Source: Auanema rhodensis (taxonomy: Eukaryota; Nematoda; Chromadorea; Rhabditida; Rhabditidae). From it: 64,000 nucleotides of DNA. Both the position numbers and the translations under genes were made by a program. The notes beneath the pieces are model-generated. The model saw only the letters and a program-made list of their open reading frames with translations, was not told where the DNA came from and did not search any database. The stretch covers positions 248,001 through 312,000 of the forward strand of contig OZ059899.1 in the NCBI GenBank assembly GCA_964057225.1. The letters run 5' to 3'. Shown one piece after another: positions 11,615-26,574 of the stretch. Position 1 is the first letter of the stretch. Each line of letters starts with the position of its first letter.

Positions 11615-14600
11615 CATTATCAATAAAAAATTGTTTTTAGACTAATATGGACATGGGAAATCTAATTTCGAAAACCGCATCTCTTTATCTTTCACGTGAA
11701 GCAAGTTACATACCAAGTGCACATCACGTGTACATTTAATTAGCATAAATTAAAGTTCACGTAAATTTCAAAGTCATGGTTACCATGCACCAATATCAAT
11801 AAAAATTTGTTTTTAGACTAATATGGACATGGGGAATCTTATTTTGAAAACCTCATCTCTTTATCTTTCACGTGAAGCGAGTTACATACCAAGTGCACAT
11901 CACGTGTACATTTAATTAGCATAAATCAAAGTTCACGTAAATTTCAAAGTCATGGTTACCATGCACCAATATCAATAAAAATTTGTTTTTAGACTAATAT
12001 GGACATGGGGAATCTAATTTTGAAAACCGCATCTCTTTATCTTTCACGTGAAGCGAGTTACATACCAAGTGCACATCACGTGTACATTTAATTAGCATAA
12101 ATTAAAGTTCACGTAAATTTCAAAGTCATGGTTACCATGCACCAATATCAATAAAAATTTGTTTTTAGACTAATATGGACATGGGGAATCTAATTTTGAA
12201 AACCGCATCTCTTTATCTTTCACGTGAAGCGAGTTACATACCAAGTGCACATCACGTGTACATTTAATTAGCATAAATTAAAGTTCACGTAAATTTCAAA
12301 GTCATGGTTACCATGCACCAATATCAATAAAAATTTGTTTTTAGACTAATATGGACATGGGGAATCTAATTTTGAAAACCGCATCTCTTTATCTTTCACG
12401 TGAAGCGAGTTACATACCAAGTGCACATCACGTGTACATTTAATTAGCATAAATTAAAGTTCACGTAAATTTCAAAGTCGTGGTTACCATGCTCCAATAT
12501 CAATAAAAATTTGTTTTTAGACTAATATGGACATGAGGAATCTAATTTTGAAAACCGCATCTCTTTATCTTTGACGTGAAGCGAGTTACATACCAAGTGC
12601 ACATCACGTGTACATTTAATTAGCATAAATTAAAGTTCACGTAAATTTCAAAGTCATGGTTACCATGCACCAATATCAATAAAAATTTGTTTTTAGACTA
12701 ATATGGACATGGGGAATCTAATTTTGAAAACCGCATCTCTTTATCTTTCACGTGAAGCGAGTTACATACCAAGTGCACATCACGTGTACATTTAATTAGC
12801 ATAAATTAAAGCTCACGTAAATTTCAAAGTCGTGGTTACCATGCACCAATATCAATAAAAATTCGTTTTTAGACTAATATGGACATGGGGAATCTAACTT
12901 TGAAAACCGCATCTCTTTATCTTTCACGTGAAGCGAGTTACATACCAAGTGCACATCACGTGTACATTTAATTAGCATAAATTAAAGTTCACGTAAATTT
13001 CAAAGTCATGGTTACCATGCACCAATATCAATAAAAATTTGTTTTTAGACTAATATGGACATGGGGAATCTAATTTTGAAAACCGCATCTCTTTATCTTT
13101 CACGTGAAGCGAGTTACATACCAAGTGCACATCACGTGTACATTTAATTAGCATAAATTAAAGTTCACGTAAATTTCAAAGTCATGGTTACCATGCACCA
13201 ATATCAATAAAAATTTGTTTTTAGACTAATATGGACATGGGGAATCTAATTTTGAAAACCGCATCTCTTCATCTTTCACGTGAAGCGAGTTACATACCAA
13301 GTGCACATCACGTGTACATTTAATTAGCATAAATTAAAGTTCACGTAAATTTCAAAGTCATGGTTACCATGCACCAATATCAATAAAAATTTGTTTTTAG
13401 ACTAATATGGACATGGGGAATTTAATTTTGAAAACCGCATCTCTTTATCTTTCACGTGAAGCGAGTTACATACCAAGTGCACATCACGTGTACATTTAAT
13501 TAGCATAAATTAAAGTTCACGTAAATTTCAAAGTCATGGTTACCATGCACCAATATCAATAAAAATTTGTTTTTAGACTAATATGGACATGGGGAATCTA
13601 ATTTTGAAAACCGCATCTCTTTATCTTTCACGTGAAGCGAGTTACATACCAAGTGCACATCACGTGTACATTTAATTAGCATAAATTAAAGTTCACGTAA
13701 ATTTCAAAGTCATGGTTACCATGCACCAATATCAATAAAAATTTGTTTTTAGACTAATATGGACATGGGGAATTTAATTTTGAAAACCGCATCTCTTTAT
13801 CTTTCACGTGAAGCGAGTTACATACCAAGTGCACATCACGTGTACATTTAATTAGCATAAATTAAAGTTCACGTAAATTTCAAAGTCATGGTTACCATGC
13901 ACCAATATCAATAAAAATTTGTTTTTAGACTAATATGGACATGGGGAATCTAATTTTGAAAACCGCATCTCTTTATCTTTCACGTGAAGCGAGTTACATA
14001 CCAAGTGCACATCACGTGTACATTTAATTAGCATGAATTAAAGTTCACGTAAATTTCAAAGTCATGGTTACCATGCACCATTATCAATAAAAAATTGTTT
14101 TTAGACTAATATGGACATGGGAAATCTAATTTCGAAAACCGCATCTCTTTATCTTTCACGTGAAGCAAGTTACATACCAAGTGCACATCACGTGTACATT
14201 TAATTAGCATAAATTAAAGTTCACGTAAATTTCAAAGTCATGGTTACCATGCACCAATATCAATAAAAATTTGTTTTTAGACTAATATGGACATGGGGAA
14301 TCTTATTTTGAAAACCTCATCTCTTTATCTTTCACGTGAAGCGAGTTACATACCAAGTGCACATCACGTGTACATTTAATTAGCATAAATCAAAGTTCAC
14401 GTAAATTTCAAAGTCATGGTTACCATGCACCAATATCAATAAAAATTTGTTTTTAGACTAATATGGACATGGGGAATCTAATTTTGAAAACCGCATCTCT
14501 TTATCTTTCACGTGAAGCGAGTTACATACCAAGTGCACATCACGTGTACATTTAATTAGCATAAATTAAAGTTCACGTAAATTTCAAAGTCATGGTTACC

Positions 14601-16190
14601 ATGCACCAATATCAATAAAAATTTGTTTTTAGACTAATATGGACATGGGGAATCTAATTTTGAAAACCGCATCTCTTTATCTTTCACGTGAAGCGAGTTA
14701 CATACCAAGTGCACATCACGTGTACATTTAATTAGCATAAATTAAAGTTCACGTAAATTTCAAAGTCATGGTTACCATGCACCAATATCAATAAAAATTT
14801 GTTTTTAGACTAATATGGACATGGGGAATCTTATTTTGAAAACCTCATCTCTTTATCTTTCACGTGAAGCGAGTTACATACCAAGTGCACATCACGTGTA
14901 CATTTAATTAGCATAAATCAAAGTTCACGTAAATTTCAAAGTCATGGTTACCATGCACCAATATCAATAAAAATTTGTTTTTAGACTAATATGGACATGG
15001 GGAATCTAATTTTGAAAACCGCATCTCTTTATCTTTCACGTGAAGCGAGTTACATACCAAGTGCACATCACGTGTACATTTAATTAGCATAAATTAAAGT
15101 TCACGTAAATTTCAAAGTCATGGTTACCATGCACCAATATCAATAAAAATTTGTTTTTAGACTAATATGGACATGGGGAATCTAATTTTGAAAACCGCAT
15201 CTCTTTATCTTTCACGTGAAGCGAGTTACATACCAAGTGCACATCACGTGTACATTTAATTAGCATAAATTAAAGTTCACGTAAATTTCAAAGTCATGGT
15301 TACCATGCACCAATATCAATAAAAATTTGTTTTTAGACTAATATGGACATGGGGAATCTAATTTTGAAAACCGCATCTCTTCATCTTTCACGTGAAGCGA
15401 GTTACATACCAAGTGCACATCACGTGTACATTTAATTAGCATAAATTAAAGTTCACGTAAATTTCAAAGTCATGGTTACCATGCACCAATATCAATAAAA
15501 ATTTGTTTTTAGACTAATATGGACATGGGGAATCTAATTTTGAAAACCGCATCTCTTCATCTTTCACGTGAAGCAAGTTACATACCAAGTGCACATCACG
15601 TGTACATTTAATTAGCATAAATTAAAGTTCACGTAAATTTCAAAGTCATGGTTACCATGCACCAATATCAATAAAAATTTGTTTTTAGACTAATATGGAC
15701 ATGGGGAATCTAATTTTGAAAACCGCATCTCTTCATCTTTCACGTGAAGCGAGTTACATACCAAGTGCACATCACGTGTACATTTAATTAGCATAAATTA
15801 AAGTTCACGTAAATTTCAAAGTCATGGTTACCATGCACCAATATCAATAAAAATTTGTTTTTAGACTAATATGGACATGGGGAATTTAATTTTGAAAACC
15901 GCATCTCTTTATCTTTCACGTGAAGCGAGTTACATACCAAGTGCACATCACGTGTACATTTAATTAGCATAAATTAAAGTTCACGTAAATTTCAAAGTCA
16001 TGGTTACCATGCACCAATATCAATAAAAATTTGTTTTTAGACTAATATGGACATGGGGAATCTAATTTTGAAAACCGCATCTCTTTATCTTTCACGTGAA
16101 GCGAGTTACATACCAAGTGCACATCACGTGTACATTTAATTAGCATGAATTAAAGTTCACGTAAATTTCAAAGTCATGGTTACCATGCAC
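11615..16190 (+). repeat. 14-monomer unit followed by related 12-monomer unit
   Basis: The marker CCATTATCAAT with AAAAAATTG, TTTCGAAAACC and GCAAGTT begins monomers at 11615, 14079 and 16191, gaps of 2,464 bp (14 monomers) and 2,112 bp (12 monomers). In each case the next monomer has CTTATTTTG, CCTCATC and ATCAAAG. The interior differs between the two units (the GTCGTGG / AAAGCTC / ATTCG group at 12.5-13.0 kb is absent from the second), so this is an unequal expansion rather than a clean tandem pair. Confidence 0.7.
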
Positions 16191-16894
16191 CATTATCAAT
16201 AAAAAATTGTTTTTAGACTAATATGGACATGGGAAATCTAATTTCGAAAACCGCATCTCTTTATCTTTCACGTGAAGCAAGTTACATACCAAGTGCACAT
16301 CACGTGTACATTTAATTAGCATAAATTAAAGTTCACGTAAATTTCAAAGTCATGGTTACCATGCACCAATATCAATAAAAATTTGTTTTTAGACTAATAT
16401 GGACATGGGGAATCTTATTTTGAAAACCTCATCTCTTTATCTTTCACGTGAAGCGAGTTACATACCAAGTGCACATCACGTGTACATTTAATTAGCATAA
16501 ATCAAAGTTCACGTAAATTTCAAAGTCATGGTTACCATGCACCAATATCAATAAAAATTTGTTTTTAGACTAATATGGACATGGGGAATCTAATTTTGAA
16601 AACCGCATCTCTTTATCTTTCACGTGAAGCGAGTTACATACCAAGTGCACATCACGTGTACATTTAATTAGCATAAATTAAAGTTCACGTAAATTTCAAA
16701 GTCATGGTTACCATGCACCAATATCAATAAAAATTTGTTTTTAGACTAATATGGACATGGGGAATCTAATTTTGAAAACCGCATCTCTTTATCTTTCACG
16801 TGAAGCGAGTTACATACCAAGTGCACATCACGTGTACATTTAATTAGCATAAATTAAAGTTCACGTAAATTTCAAAGTCATGGTTACCATGCAC

Positions 16895-19800
16895 CAATAT
16901 CAATAAAAATTTGTTTTTAGACTAATATGGACATGGGGAATCTAATTTTGAAAACCACATCTCTTTATCTTTCACGTGAAGCGAGTTACATACCAAGTGC
17001 ACATCACGTGTACATTTAATTAGCATAAATTAAAGTTCACGTAAATTTCAAAGTCGTGGTTACCATGCACCAATATCAATAAAAATTTGTTTTTAGACTA
17101 ATATGGACATGAGGAATCTAATTTTGAAAACCGCATCTCTTTATCTTTCACGTGAAGCGAGTTACATACCAAGTGCACATCACGTGTACATTTAATTAGC
17201 ATAAATTAAAGTTCACGTAAATTTCAAAGTCATGGTTACCATGCACCAATATCAATAAAAATTTGTTTTTAGACTAATATGGACATGGGGAATCTAATTT
17301 TGAAAACCGCATCTCTTTATCTTTCACGTGAAGCGAGTTACATACCAAGTGCACATCACGTGTACATTTAATTAGCATAAATTAAAGCTCACGTAAATTT
17401 CAAAGTCGTGGTTACCATGCACCAATATCAATAAAAATTCGTTTTTAGACTAATATGGACATGGGGAATCTAACTTTGAAAACCGCATCTCTTTATCTTT
17501 CACGTGAAGCGAGTTACATACCAAGTGCACATCACGTGTACATTTAATTAGCATAAATTAAAGTTCACGTAAATTTCAAAGTCATGGTTACCATGCACCA
17601 ATATCAATAAAAATTTGTTTTTAGACTAATATGGACATGGGGAATCTAATTTTGAAAACCGCATCTCTTTATCTTTCACGTGAAGCGAGTTACATACCAA
17701 GTGCACATCACGTGTACATTTAATTAGCATAAATTAAAGTTCACGTAAATTTCAAAGTCATGGTTACCATGCACCAATATCAATAAAAAATTGTTTTTAG
17801 ACTAATATGGACATGGGGAATCTAATTTCGAAAACCGCATCTCTTTATCTTTCACGTGAAGCGAGTTACATACCAAGTGCACATCACGTGTACATTTAAT
17901 TAGCATAAATTAAAGTTCACGTAAATTTCAAAGTCATGGTTACCATGCACCAATATCAATAAAAAATTGTTTTTAGACTAATATGGACATGGGAAATCTA
18001 ATTTCGAAAACCGCATCTCTTTATCTTTCACGTGAAGCAAGTTACATACCAAGTGCACATCACGTGTACATTTAATTAGCATAAATTAAAGTTCACGTAA
18101 ATTTCAAAGTCATGGTTACCATGCACCAATATCAATAAAAATTTGTTTTTAGACTAATATGGACATGGGGAATCTAATTTTGAAAACCGCATCTCTTTAT
18201 CTTTCACGTGAAGCGAGTTACATACCAAGTGCACATCACGTGTACATTTAATTAGCATAAATTAAAGTTCACGTAAATTTCAAAGTCATGGTTACCATGC
18301 ACCAATATCAATAAAAAATTGTTTTTAGACTAATATGGACATGGGGAATCTAATTTTGAAAACCGCATCTCTTTATCTTTCACGTGAAGCGAGTTACATA
18401 CCAAGTGCACATCACGTGTACATTTAATTAGCATAAATTAAAGTTCACGTAAATTTCAAAGTCATGGTTACCATGCACCAATATCAATAAAAATTTGTTT
18501 TTAGACTAATATGGACATGGGGAATCTAATTTTGAAAACCGCATCTCTTTATCTTTCACGTGAAGCGAGTTACATACCAAGTGCACATCACGTGTACATT
18601 TAATTAGCATAAATTAAAGTTCACGTAAATTTCAAAGTCATGGTTACCATGCACCAATATCAATAAAAATTTGTTTTTAGACTAATATGGACATGGGGAA
18701 TCTAATTTTGAAAACCACATCTCTTTATCTTTCACGTGAAGCGAGTTACATACCAAGTGCACATCACGTGTACATTTAATTAGCATAAATTAAAGTTCAC
18801 GTAAATTTCAAAGTCGTGGTTACCATGCACCAATATCAATAAAAATTTGTTTTTAGACTAATATGGACATGAGGAATCTAATTTTGAAAACCGCATCTCT
18901 TTATCTTTCACGTGAAGCGAGTTACATACCAAGTGCACATCACGTGTACATTTAATTAGCATAAATTAAAGTTCACGTAAATTTCAAAGTCATGGTTACC
19001 ATGCACCAATATCAATAAAAATTTGTTTTTAGACTAATATGGACATGGGGAATCTAATTTTGAAAACCGCATCTCTTTATCTTTCACGTGAAGCGAGTTA
19101 CATACCAAGTGCACATCACGTGTACATTTAATTAGCATAAATTAAAGCTCACGTAAATTTCAAAGTCGTGGTTACCATGCACCAATATCAATAAAAATTC
19201 GTTTTTAGACTAATATGGACATGGGGAATCTAACTTTGAAAACCGCATCTCTTTATCTTTCACGTGAAGCGAGTTACATACCAAGTGCACATCACGTGTA
19301 CATTTAATTAGCATAAATTAAAGTTCACGTAAATTTCAAAGTCATGGTTACCATGCACCAATATCAATAAAAATTTGTTTTTAGACTAATATGGACATGG
19401 GGAATCTAATTTTGAAAACCGCATCTCTTTATCTTTCACGTGAAGCGAGTTACATACCAAGTGCACATCACGTGTACATTTAATTAGCATAAATTAAAGT
19501 TCACGTAAATTTCAAAGTCATGGTTACCATGCACCAATATCAATAAAAAATTGTTTTTAGACTAATATGGACATGGGGAATCTAATTTCGAAAACCGCAT
19601 CTCTTTATCTTTCACGTGAAGCGAGTTACATACCAAGTGCACATCACGTGTACATTTAATTAGCATAAATTAAAGTTCACGTAAATTTCAAAGTCATGGT
19701 TACCATGCACCAATATCAATAAAAATTTGTTTTTAGACTAATATGGACATGGGGAATCTAATTTTGAAAACCGCATCTCTTTATCTTTCACGTGAAGCGA

Positions 19801-20766
19801 GTTACATACCAAGTGCACATCACGTGTACATTTAATTAGCATAAATTAAAGTTCACGTAAATTTCAAAGTCATGGTTACCATGCACCAATATCAATAAAA
19901 ATTTGTTTTTAGACTAATATGGACATGGGGAATCTAATTTTGAAAACCACATCTCTTTATCTTTCACGTGAAGCGAGTTACATACCAAGTGCACATCACG
20001 TGTACATTTAATTAGCATAAATTAAAGTTCACGTAAATTTCAAAGTCGTGGTTACCATGCACCAATATCAATAAAAATTTGTTTTTAGACTAATATGGAC
20101 ATGAGGAATCTAATTTTGAAAACCGCATCTCTTTATCTTTCACGTGAAGCGAGTTACATACCAAGTGCACATCACGTGTACATTTAATTAGCATAAATTA
20201 AAGTTCACGTAAATTTCAAAGTCATGGTTACCATGCACCAATATCAATAAAAATTTGTTTTTAGACTAATATGGACATGGGGAATCTAATTTTGAAAACC
20301 GCATCTCTTTATCTTTCACGTGAAGCGAGTTACATACCAAGTGCACATCACGTGTACATTTAATTAGCATAAATTAAAGCTCACGTAAATTTCAAAGTCG
20401 TGGTTACCATGCACCAATATCAATAAAAATTCGTTTTTAGACTAATATGGACATGGGGAATCTAACTTTGAAAACCGCATCTCTTTATCTTTCACGTGAA
20501 GCGAGTTACATACCAAGTGCACATCACGTGTACATTTAATTAGCATAAATTAAAGTTCACGTAAATTTCAAAGTCATGGTTACCATGCACCAATATCAAT
20601 AAAAATTTGTTTTTAGACTAATATGGACATGGGGAATCTAATTTTGAAAACCGCATCTCTTTATCTTTCACGTGAAGCGAGTTACATACCAAGTGCACAT
20701 CACGTGTACATTTAACTAGCATAAATTAAAGTTCACGTAAATTTCAAAGTCATGGTTACCATGCAC
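16895..20766 (+). repeat. 10- and 7-monomer higher-order units
   Basis: A monomer with AAAACCACATC and GTCGTGG starts at 16895, 18655 and 19887, gaps of 1,760 bp (10) and 1,232 bp (7). Each is followed by GAGGAATC, then a monomer with AAAGCTC and GTCGTGG, then one with ATTCG and TAACTTTG. AAAGCTC sits at 12811, 17387, 19147 and 20379, linking this zone to the 14-mer zone 26 monomers upstream. The 7-mer is the 10-mer with three monomers missing. Confidence 0.75.
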
Positions 20767-23230
20767 CAATATCAATAAAAAATTGTTTTTAGACTAATAT
20801 GGACATGGGGAATCTAATTTCGAAAACCGCATCTCTTTATCTTTCACGTGAAGCAAGTTACATACCAAGTGCACATCACGTGTACATTTAATTAGCATAA
20901 ATTAAAGTTCACGTAAATTTCAAAGTCATGGTTACCATGCACCAATATCAATAAAAATTTGTTTTTAGACTAATATGGACATGGGGAATCTTATTTTGAA
21001 AACCTCATCTCTTTATCTTTCACGTGAAGCGAGTTACATACCAAGTGCACATCACGTGTACATTTAATTAGCATAAATTAAAGTTCACGTAAATTTCAAA
21101 GTCATGGTTACCATGCACCAATATCAATAAAAATTTGTTTTTAGACTAATATGGACATGAGGAATCTAATTTTGAAAACCGCATCTCTTTATCTTTCACG
21201 TGAAGCGAGTTACATACCAAGTGCACATCACGTGTACATTTAATTAGCATAAATTAAAGTTCACGTAAATTTCAAAGTCGTGGTTACCATGCACCAATAT
21301 CAATAAAAATTTGTTTTTAGACTAATATGGACATGGGGAATCTTATTTTGAAAACCGCATCTCTTTATCTTTCACGTGAAGCGAGTTACATACCAAGTGC
21401 ACATCACGTGTACATTTAATTAGCATAAATTAAAGTTCACGTAAATTTCAAAGTCATGGTTACCATGCACCAATATCAATAAAAATTTGTTTTTAGACTA
21501 ATATGGACATGGGGAATCTAATTTTGAAAACCGCATCTCTTTATCTTTCACGTGAAGCGAGTTACATACCAAGTGCACATCACGTGTACATTTAATTAGC
21601 ATAAATTAAAGTTCACGTAAATTTCAAAGTCGTGGTTACCATGCACCAATATCAATAAAAATTTGTTTTTAGACTAATATGGACATGGGGAATCTTATTT
21701 TGAAAACCTCATCTCTTTATCTTTCACGTGAAGCGAGTTACATACCAAGTGCACATCACGTGTACATTTAATTAGCATAAATCAAAGTTCACGTAAATTT
21801 CAAAGTCATGGTTACCATGCACCAATATCAATAAAAATTTGTTTTTAGACTAATATGGACATGGGGAATTTAATTTTGAAAACCGCATCTCTTTATCTTT
21901 CACGTGAAGCGAGTTACATACCAAGTGCACATCACGTGTACATTTAATTAGCATAAATTAAAGTTCACGTAAATTTCAAAGTCATGGTTACCATGCACCA
22001 ATATCAATAAAAATTTGTTTTTAGACTAATATGGACATGAGGAATCTAATTTTGAAAACCGCATCTCTTTATCTTTCACGTGAAGCGAGTTACATACCAA
22101 GTGCACATCACGTGTACATTTAATTAGCATAAATTAAAGTTCACGTAAATTTCAAAGTCGTGGTTACCATGCACCAATATCAATAAAAATTCGTTTTTAG
22201 ACTAATATGGACATGGGGAATCTAATTTTGAAAACCGCATCTCTTTATCTTTCACGTGAAGCGAGTTACATACCAAGTGCACATCACGTGTACATTTAAT
22301 TAGCATAAATTAAAGTTCACGTAAATTTCAAAGTCATGGTTACCATGCACCAATATCAATAAAAATTTGTTTTTAGACTAATATGGACATGGGGAATCTA
22401 ATTTTGAAAACCGCATCTCTTTATCTTTCACGTGAAGCGAGTTACATACCAAGTGCACATCACGTGTACATTTAATTAGCATAAATTAAAGTTCACGTAA
22501 ATTTCAAAGTCATGGTTACCATGCACCAATATCAATAAAAATTTGTTTTTAGACTAATATGGACATGGGGAATCTAATTTCGAAAACCGCATCTCTTTAT
22601 CTTTCACGTGAAGCAAGTTACATACCAAGTGCACATCACGTGTACATTTAATTAGCATAAATTAAAGTTCACGTAAATTTCAAAGTCATGGTTACCATGC
22701 ACCAATATCAATAAAAATTTGTTTTTAGACTAATATGGACATGGGGAATCTTATTTTGAAAACCTCATCTCTTTATCTTTCACGTGAAGCGAGTTACATA
22801 CCAAGTGCACATCACGTGTACATTTAATTAGCATAAATTAAAGTTCACGTAAATTTCAAAGTCATGGTTACCATGAACCAATATCAATAAAAATTTGTTT
22901 TTAGACTAACATGGACATGGGGAATCTAATTTTGAAAACCGCATCTCTTTATCTTTCACGTGAAGCGAGTTACATACCAAGTGCACATCACGTGTACATT
23001 TAATTAGCATAAATTAAAGTTCACGTAAATTTCAAAGTCATGGTTACCATGAACCAATATCAATAAAAATTTGTTTTTAGACTAATATGGACATGGGGAA
23101 TCTAATTTTGAAAACCGCATCTCTTTATCTTTCACGTGAAGCGAGTTACATACCAAGTGCACATCACGTGTACAATTAATTAGCATAAATTAAAGTTCAC
23201 GTAAATTTCAAAGTCATGGTTACCATGCAC
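20767..23230 (+). repeat. 14-monomer higher-order unit, copy 1
   Basis: Fourteen monomers (2,464 bp) have an ordered variant signature shared with the next unit: TTTCG with GCAAGTT, CTTATTTTG with CCTCATC, GAGGAATC with GTCGTGG, a variable monomer, a GTCGTGG monomer, CTTATTTTG with ATCAAAG, AATTTAATT, GAGGAATC with GTCGTGG, ATTCG, plain, TTTCG with GCAAGTT, CTTATTTTG, then GACTAACATGG (22904) and TACAATTAA (23173). One interior monomer (21295) differs from its partner (23759). Confidence 0.85.
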
Positions 23231-25694
23231 CAATATCAATAAAAAATTGTTTTTAGACTAATATGGACATGGGGAATCTAATTTCGAAAACCGCATCTCT
23301 TTATCTTTCACGTGAAGCAAGTTACATACCAAGTGCACATCACGTGTACATTTAATTAGCATAAATTAAAGTTCACGTAAATTTCAAAGTCATGGTTACC
23401 ATGCACCAATATCAATAAAAATTTGTTTTTAGACTAATATGGACATGGGGAATCTTATTTTGAAAACCTCATCTCTTTATCTTTCACGTGAAGCGAGTTA
23501 CATACCAAGTGCACATCACGTGTACATTTAATTAGCATAAATTAAAGTTCACGTAAATTTCAAAGTCATGGTTACCATGCACCAATATCAATAAAAATTT
23601 GTTTTTAGACTAATATGGACATGAGGAATCTAATTTTGAAAACCGCATCTCTTTATCTTTCACGTGAAGCGAGTTACATACCAAGTGCACATCACGTGTA
23701 CATTTAATTAGCATAAATTAAAGTTCACGTAAATTTCAAAGTCGTGGTTACCATGCACCAATATCAATAAAAATTCGTTTTTAGACTAATATGGACATGG
23801 GGAATCTAATTTTGAAAACCGCATCTCTTTATCTTTCACGTGAAGCGAGTTACATACCAAGTGCACATCACGTGTACATTTAATTAGCATAAATTAAAGT
23901 TCACGTAAATTTCAAAGTCATGGTTACCATGCACCAATATCAATAAAAATTTGTTTTTAGACTAATATGGACATGGGGAATCTAATTTTGAAAACCGCAT
24001 CTCTTTATCTTTCACGTGAAGCGAGTTACATACCAAGTGCACATCACGTGTACATTTAATTAGCATAAATTAAAGTTCACGTAAATTTCAAAGTCGTGGT
24101 TACCATGCACCAATATCAATAAAAATTTGTTTTTAGACTAATATGGACATGGGGAATCTTATTTTGAAAACCTCATCTCTTTATCTTTCACGTGAAGCGA
24201 GTTACATACCAAGTGCACATCACGTGTACATTTAATTAGCATAAATCAAAGTTCACGTAAATTTCAAAGTCATGGTTACCATGCACCAATATCAATAAAA
24301 ATTTGTTTTTAGACTAATATGGACATGGGGAATTTAATTTTGAAAACCGCATCTCTTTATCTTTCACGTGAAGCGAGTTACATACCAAGTGCACATCACG
24401 TGTACATTTAATTAGCATAAATTAAAGTTCACGTAAATTTCAAAGTCATGGTTACCATGCACCAATATCAATAAAAATTTGTTTTTAGACTAATATGGAC
24501 ATGAGGAATCTAATTTTGAAAACCGCATCTCTTTATCTTTCACGTGAAGCGAGTTACATACCAAGTGCACATCACGTGTACATTTAATTAGCATAAATTA
24601 AAGTTCACGTAAATTTCAAAGTCGTGGTTACCATGCACCAATATCAATAAAAATTCGTTTTTAGACTAATATGGACATGGGGAATCTAATTTTGAAAACC
24701 GCATCTCTTTATCTTTCACGTGAAGCGAGTTACATACCAAGTGCACATCACGTGTACATTTAATTAGCATAAATTAAAGTTCACGTAAATTTCAAAGTCA
24801 TGGTTACCATGCACCAATATCAATAAAAATTTGTTTTTAGACTAATATGGACATGGGGAATCTAATTTTGAAAACCGCATCTCTTTATCTTTCACGTGAA
24901 GCGAGTTACATACCAAGTGCACATCACGTGTACATTTAATTAGCATAAATTAAAGTTCACGTAAATTTCAAAGTCATGGTTACCATGCACCAATATCAAT
25001 AAAAATTTGTTTTTAGACTAATATGGACATGGGGAATCTAATTTCGAAAACCGCATCTCTTTATCTTTCACGTGAAGCAAGTTACATACCAAGTGCACAT
25101 CACGTGTACATTTAATTAGCATAAATTAAAGTTCACGTAAATTTCAAAGTCATGGTTACCATGCACCAATATCAATAAAAATTTGTTTTTAGACTAATAT
25201 GGACATGGGGAATCTTATTTTGAAAACCTCATCTCTTTATCTTTCACGTGAAGCGAGTTACATACCAAGTGCACATCACGTGTACATTTAATTAGCATAA
25301 ATTAAAGTTCACGTAAATTTCAAAGTCATGGTTACCATGAACCAATATCAATAAAAATTTGTTTTTAGACTAACATGGACATGGGGAATCTAATTTTGAA
25401 AACCGCATCTCTTTATCTTTCACGTGAAGCGAGTTACATACCAAGTGCACATCACGTGTACATTTAATTAGCATAAATTAAAGTTCACGTAAATTTCAAA
25501 GTCATGGTTACCATGAACCAATATCAATAAAAATTTGTTTTTAGACTAATATGGACATGGGGAATCTAATTTTGAAAACCGCATCTCTTTATCTTTCACG
25601 TGAAGCGAGTTACATACCAAGTGCACATCACGTGTACAATTAATTAGCATAAATTAAAGTTCACGTAAATTTCAAAGTCATGGTTACCATGAAC
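23231..25694 (+). repeat. 14-monomer higher-order unit, copy 2
   Basis: This direct tandem copy of the preceding 2,464-bp unit has markers in the same order at +2,464 bp. Examples are GACTAACATGG at 25368 and TACAATTAA near 25637. The monomer at 23759 carries ATTCG where copy 1 has CTTATTTTG. Sharing of rare single-base changes indicates a recent duplication. Confidence 0.85.
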
Positions 25695-26222
25695 CAATAT
25701 CAATAAAAATTTGTTTTTACACTAATATGGACATGATGAATCTAATTTTGAAAACCGCATCTCTTTATCTTTCACGTGAAGCGAGTTACATACCAAGTGC
25801 ACATCACGTGTACATTTAATTAGCATAAATTAAAGTTCACGTAAATTTCAAAGTCATGGTTACCATGAACCAATATCAATAAAAATTTGTTTTTAGACTA
25901 ATATGGACATGGGGAATCTAATTTTGAAAACCGCATCTCTTTATCTTTCACGTGAAGCGAGTTACATACCAAGTGCACATCACGTGTACAATTAATTAGC
26001 ATAAATTAAAGTTCACGTAAATTTCAAAGTCATGGTTACCATGAACCAATATCAATAAAAATTTGTTTTTAGACTAATATGGACATGATGAATCTAATTT
26101 TGAAAACCGCATCTCTTTATCTTTCACGTGAAGCGAGTTACATACCAAGTGCACATCACGTGTACATTTAATTAGCATAAATTAAAGTTCACGTAAATTT
26201 CAAAGTCATGGTTACCATGAAC
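25519..26222 (+). repeat. Two-monomer unit repeated twice
   Basis: A monomer with TACAATTAA followed by one with GATGAATC occurs at 25519/25695 and again at 25871/26047, 352 bp apart. The first two-monomer unit straddles the end of the preceding 14-mer, so this small duplication came after that larger one. Confidence 0.7.
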
Positions 26223-26574
26223 CAATATCAATGAAAATTTGTTTTCAGACTAATATGGACATGGGGAATCAAATTTTGAAAACCGCATCTCTTTATCTTT
26301 CACGTGAAGCGAGTTACATACCAAGTGCACATCACGTGTACATTTAATTAGCATAAATTAAAGTTCACGTAAATTTCAAAGTCATGGTTACCATGAACCA
26401 ATATCAATAAAAATTTGTTTTTAGACTAATATGGACATGAGGAATCTAATTTTGAAAACCGCATCTCTTTATCTTTCACGTGAAGCGAGTTACATACCAA
26501 GTGCACATCACGTGTACATTTAATTAGCATGAATTAAAGTTCACGTAAATTTCAAAGTCATGGTTACCATGCAC